In this document: piece by piece, positions 14,875-17,577 of the stretch | How the letters are laid out: each line of letters starts with the position of its first letter | How positions within the stretch are numbered: position 1 is the first letter of the stretch | Assembly (NCBI GenBank): GCA_910577235.1 | Contig: CAJTMX010000051.1 | Coordinates: 1-17,577 of the forward strand | Origin: an uncultured Acetatifactor sp. | Lineage (GTDB): Bacteria; Bacillota; Clostridia; Lachnospirales; Lachnospiraceae | Direction of reading: 5' to 3' | DNA: 17,577 nucleotides | Made by a program: the position numbers and the translations under genes | Notes under the pieces: generated by a model | Told to the model about the DNA's origin: nothing | The model's database searches: none | The model's input: only the letters and a program-made list of their open reading frames with translations

Positions 14875-14908
14875 GGTGCCTAACCCCGCACTGACGCGGG
14901 GCAGTGCC
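14875..14908. terminator. GC-rich hairpin between convergent operons
   Basis: CCCCGC (14884-14889) and GCGGGG (14896-14901) form a 6-bp stem around a 6-bp loop. A weaker outer stem with G-U pairs extends it (GGTGCC with AGTGCC). It lies in the 158-bp gap between the ABC gene and the oppositely directed alaS end, where a two-way terminator is expected. The U tract is poor on both strands (CCTTTG on plus), so termination is uncertain. The rest of the gap shows no gene. Confidence 0.45.
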
Positions 14909-14920
14909 TTTGCAGAGACC

Positions 14921-16693
14921 TCAGCCTTCGATCACCGCTTTGATCCGGCGCACCCCCGCCGAGGACGCCTCCTCTTTTATAATCCTAAAACTCCCTAATT
15001 CCCCTGTATTCCTCGCATGGGGGCCGCCGCAGATTTCCTTGGAGTATCCGGGGATGGTATACACTTTTACCCGCTCCCCGTATTTATCGGTGAAAACCCC
15101 CACGGCTCCCGCCGCATAGGCCTCCCCGGACGTCATCTCTTCCATGACCACATCGATCTTCTTATCAATAGCCTGGTTCACGATGGCCTCCACCCGGGCC
15201 AGCTCCTCTGCCGTTACTTTCCGTCCAAAGGAAAAGTCAAACCGCAGACGCTGGGGCGTGATGTTGCTGCCACGCTGGGATATCTCCTCCCCCAGCACGG
15301 CGCGCAGGGCACCGTTTAACAGATGGGTTGCGGTGTGGAGCCGGGCCGTCTGCCGGCTGTGATCCGCCAGTCCCCCGGCAAATTTTCCCGCGGCACCCTG
15401 CCGGGACTTCTCCTGATGTTCCCGGAATTTCCTATAGAATCCCTCCGTATCCACATCGCAGGCTTTTTCCCGAGCCAGCTCCGCAGTGAGTTCTATCGGA
15501 AATCCATAGGTGTCATACAGCTTAAAGGCCGATTCTCCGTCCAGCATACCGCCCTTTTCCATATTTTCCATATAGCGGGACGCTTTTTTCAGTCCTTCAT
15601 CCAGCGTTTTGGAAAACCGCGCATATTCTTTTTGCAGTTGTTCCAGTATAAAGTTGCGGTTCTCTCCCAGTTCGGGATAGGCTTCCCCATACTGCCCAAT
15701 AACAATCTCCGCCAGCTCGCACAGATGCTCGCTGCCAAGCTCCGCCTGCCTTAACAGACGGATCATCCGGCGTATCAGCCTCCGCAGGATATATCCCTGC
15801 TCCGTATTGGAAGGCGCGATCTTTTTAGGATCGCCCAGGATAAAGGAAACTGCCCGGATATGCTCACATATAACACGGCGGTTTTTCTGCGGCATCTCCT
15901 TTCCACGCTGCGACAAAAATTCCTCCAGCCGGGTCATCACAGGCAGAAACAGTTCCGTTTCATACACATTGGTCTTGCCGTTAAAGATTGTCAGAACACG
16001 CTCCAGTCCCATGCCGGTATCCACGTTTTTCTGCACCAGCTCAGTGAAACTGCCGTCCGCCGTCTTATTATACTGCAAAAATACATTGTTCCAGATCTCC
16101 ACATATTTGCCGCAGTTACAGCCGGGGCCGCAATCCGGACCGCACCCGGGCGTCCCCATATCATAAAATATTTCCGTGTCCGGGCCGCAGGGGCCTGTCT
16201 GTCCCGCAGGCCCCCACCAGTTGCCGTCCCGCCCCAAACGGCGGATCTGCTCTGGTTGCAGCCCCTGCGCTCTCCATATCCTTTCGGCCTCCAGATCTGG
16301 CGGTGCCGTCTCGTCTCCCCCAAACACCGTCACCGCCAGCCTCTGCGAGGGAATGCGGAGACACTCTGTCAAAAATTCATAGCTCATGGCTATGGATTCC
16401 TCCTTAAAATAATCTCCCAGTGACCAATTACCCAGCATCTCAAAAAATATCAGATGCATATCGTCCCCCACCTCGTCGATGTCCTCTGTGCGGATACATT
16501 TCTGCACATCGGTCAGACGCTTTCCCTCCGGATGCTTTTCTCCCAACAGATAGGGCACCAGCGGATGCATTCCCGCCATGGTAAACAGTACGGTAGGGTC
16601 GTTTTCCGGCAGCAGCGAAGCGGAGGCGATCTCCTTATGTCCCCTTTCCTTGAAAAAATTCACATACATGATTCTCAGTTCCTTTGCTGTCAT
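14921..16693 (-). CDS. alaS: Alanyl-tRNA synthetase lacking the C-terminal C-Ala domain
   Basis: AlaRS charges tRNA-Ala and removes wrongly attached Ser or Gly. The 590-aa protein has the class II catalytic core (FEMLGNWSLGDYFKEE at 84-99, NWWGPAGQTGPCGP at 158-171, GMGLERVLTIFNGKTNVYET at 227-246), the tRNA-recognition domain (QGYILRRLIRRMIRLL at 299-314) and the editing domain with zinc ligands His453, His457, Cys555 and His559. It ends just after the editing domain. A usual bacterial AlaRS is about 870 aa and continues with a linker and DHHA1/C-Ala domain. The end is a clean stop with no remnant downstream, so this seems a natural short form, possibly a second AlaRS in the genome. AAAAGGAG lies before the ATG. 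It is preceded by a T-box leader. Confidence 0.93.
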   Translation of the reverse strand: MTAKELRIMYVNFFKERGHKEIASASLLPENDPTVLFTMAGMHPLVPYLLGEKHPEGKRLTDVQKCIRTEDIDEVGDDMHLIFFEMLGNWSLGDYFKEESIAMSYEFLTECLRIPSQRLAVTVFGGDETAPPDLEAERIWRAQGLQPEQIRRLGRDGNWWGPAGQTGPCGPDTEIFYDMGTPGCGPDCGPGCNCGKYVEIWNNVFLQYNKTADGSFTELVQKNVDTGMGLERVLTIFNGKTNVYETELFLPVMTRLEEFLSQRGKEMPQKNRRVICEHIRAVSFILGDPKKIAPSNTEQGYILRRLIRRMIRLLRQAELGSEHLCELAEIVIGQYGEAYPELGENRNFILEQLQKEYARFSKTLDEGLKKASRYMENMEKGGMLDGESAFKLYDTYGFPIELTAELAREKACDVDTEGFYRKFREHQEKSRQGAAGKFAGGLADHSRQTARLHTATHLLNGALRAVLGEEISQRGSNITPQRLRFDFSFGRKVTAEELARVEAIVNQAIDKKIDVVMEEMTSGEAYAAGAVGVFTDKYGERVKVYTIPGYSKEICGGPHARNTGELGSFRIIKEEASSAGVRRIKAVIEG

Positions 16694-16716
16694 ACAATTT
16701 TCTCCTTTTCCTGAAT

Positions 16717-16848
16717 TTAACGTTTTTTGGTAATTGCGAACCCCATTTTGACCAGCTCCGTCACTAGAGAAGAGAGAATCGTAATTGCCTGATTAACGTC
16801 TATTGACTGAAATTGTCTTTTGCCGGTATCGAAGTGTTTGTCGTACAT
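16717..16848 (-). CDS. Possible 43-aa ORF just upstream of alaS
   Basis: The frame begins MYDKHFDTGKRQFQSIDV and contains AITILSSLVTELVKMGFAI, with protein-like composition. It ends 23 bp before the alaS start. The frame stays open upstream (ERCIYAPCPLYG) to a stop but has no start codon there, and I see no ribosome binding site before the Met. It may be the tail of a decayed gene or a small co-transcribed protein. I do not recognise it. Confidence 0.3.
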   Translation of the reverse strand: MYDKHFDTGKRQFQSIDVNQAITILSSLVTELVKMGFAITKKR

Positions 16849-16906
16849 TCCATAAAGAGGGCATGGCGCATAAATACACCGCTCTTAAATCCACCTGGCA
16901 AAGTAG

Positions 16907-17026
16907 TTATGCCTTAAACCGTCGGTACTTAGACGCCCATCCGGGTACCGTATGTACCGTTTCGGTGAGATCGGAACTAGAGCATACCAGCGCCAAAATA
17001 TACAGTGTACACATTGACACTCGCAT
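16907..17026 (-). CDS. Possible 39-aa ORF after the T-box
   Basis: The frame begins MRVSMCTLYILALVCSSSD, a short hydrophobic stretch followed by Cys that looks like a lipoprotein signal. GGGGAGG lies about 13 bp before the ATG, which is rather far. The rest is short and polar. It sits between the T-box terminator and alaS, where normally there is no gene. This is weak support, and chance is a real alternative. Confidence 0.2.
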   Translation of the reverse strand: MRVSMCTLYILALVCSSSDLTETVHTVPGWASKYRRFKA

Positions 17027-17058
17027 AGTTACCGGAGTTCCTCCCCTGACGACAACAC

Positions 17059-17094
17059 AAAAAGCCCCAAGCTGATATATTATCAGCTTAGGGC
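17059..17094 (-). terminator. T-box intrinsic terminator
   Basis: GCCCTAAGCTGATA pairs with TATCAGCTTGGGGC over 14 bp, with one G-U pair and a 3-nt loop, followed by TTTTTG on the minus strand. It is the off-state hairpin of the alaS T-box leader. Confidence 0.88.
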
Positions 17095-17349
17095 GAATAT
17101 GCATCCGTGTTACCACCTAAATTCAGAATTCTCTGCACTCTGTCAGTACGGGACTGCTCCGATACTGTTTCCTGCGATAACGGGGGAACTCCGTTGAAGT
17201 CTACTGGGATACCCGGGAATATCCTTTCGGTTCACGGCTCAGAGGCTGCTTTAGCACCGGTTCCATGAAGATTCGCACCAACCACCTTCTCTCTGTAATA
17301 TCCCCGACACCTACTACTCCTCGTCAAAGCCTTTGCCTTTGTATTGAAT
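17059..17349 (-). promoter_or_regulatory. T-box riboswitch, probably alanine-specific
   Basis: The leader of about 290 nt has the T-box parts. The distal stem I signature AGAGAG...GGTGGTTGGTGCGAA lies near 17270-17296. A specifier loop has AGTAGTAG on the 5' side and TAAAGCAG on the 3' side, in which GCA (17247-17249) is an alanine codon followed by a purine. The T-box sequence AGGTGGTAACACGG lies at 17105-17118. The terminator at 17064-17094 is a 14-bp stem with U5 at 17059-17063. Uncharged tRNA-Ala would favour the antiterminator and raise alaS expression. The specifier was assigned by hand-folding the flanking stems. The gene is unusually far downstream (about 365 bp). Confidence 0.85.
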
Positions 17350-17355
17350 AACGCC

Positions 17356-17384
17356 AATATATCATCTCCGCCACGGTCTGTCAA
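17356..17384 (-). promoter_or_regulatory. Promoter of the T-box-alaS transcript
   Basis: On the minus strand TTGACA (17379-17384), a 17-bp spacer and TATATT (17356-17361): a perfect -35 box and a -10 box with one mismatch. Transcription should start near 17349, just before stem I of the T-box. Confidence 0.8.
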
Positions 17385-17577
17385 CCCCAAAAATAACTTT
17401 CCCCACAAAACAGTTGACATCATTCCCGCGATGTGGTTGAATAGTATATGTCGGCGGCTCGGTCACCCGCCGGTAATATCAAGGGAAGTGAGGTAGCTAA
17501 GATGACTTTTAACGTGTACGCAGGTCGGGAGTTTGACACTTCTTTTTAACATCATATCGCAAAAATCCTTTATTTAA
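17385..17577. other. Right-edge sequence with a possible 30-aa ORF and a hairpin
   Basis: On the minus strand a 30-aa frame at 17463-17555 begins MMLKRSVKLPTCVHVKSH, with AAAGGA about 15 bp upstream. I do not recognise it. Its end overlaps a GC-rich stem (CGGCGG with CCGCCG, about 17451-17473) without a U tract. A plus-strand TTGACA at 17413-17418 has no convincing -10 box. The stretch may be the end of a gene or operon from beyond the window. Confidence 0.3.

Noticed and set aside
16803..17075. 90-aa plus-strand frame over the alaS leader
   Set aside because: It runs through the T-box terminator hairpin in antisense, lacks a ribosome binding site and shows no known domain.
1..17577. Search for cas6, tRNA or rRNA genes and insertion sequences
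   Set aside because: None seen. cas6 is not expected in type I-C. No transposase motif or terminal inverted repeats with target duplications were recognised by eye.

Overview
The window looks like chromosome of a Bacillota (Clostridia) bacterium, most likely Lachnospiraceae-like. The reasons are strong AGGAGG-type ribosome binding sites, textbook TTGACA/TATAAT promoters, a tRNA-responsive T-box leader, moderate GC and an HTH/ABC pair of clostridial style. This lineage call is inference, not proof.

Layout. Positions 1-11,644 are a defence island read leftward (minus strand). A promoter region at about 11,575-11,644 drives kwaA-kwaB (Kiwa anti-phage system), which runs directly into a complete type I-C CRISPR-Cas operon: cas3, cas5c, cas8c (with an internal in-frame start for Cas11c), cas7, cas4, a 276-bp insert with a small unknown ORF, cas1 and cas2. 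A leader and a CRISPR array of 20 repeats and 19 spacers follow. No cas6 is present, as expected, because Cas5c processes type I-C crRNA. Two spacers are the same sequence with one end shifted by 2 nt.

The most interesting part is the 542-bp gap at 11,439-11,980. On the plus strand it has an extended -10 promoter, then a shortened CRISPR-repeat mimic (GTCA, a small stem, and TGTGGATTGAAAT), a 24-nt or longer guide, and a strong hairpin with a U tract. The first bases of the guide (ACTAG, one mismatch, G) match a site with a TTC PAM inside the promoter region of the Kiwa/cas operon, about 140 bp away. This is the layout expected of a crRNA-like RNA that directs Cascade to repress its own cas promoter (CreR/CreA-type). 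Here it would also control Kiwa. A 55-aa single-helix peptide could be encoded on the opposite strand of the same segment.

Positions 11,920-14,762 (plus strand) hold an XRE regulator with a helical-repeat C-terminus, translationally coupled to a 571-aa ABC exporter half-transporter. Positions 14,921-17,384 (minus strand) hold an alanyl-tRNA synthetase that ends after its editing domain and lacks the C-Ala/DHHA1 domain. It is preceded by about 370 bp of puzzling sequence and a T-box with an apparent GCA (Ala) specifier and a consensus promoter. The right edge carries a possible 30-aa ORF and a GC-rich hairpin.
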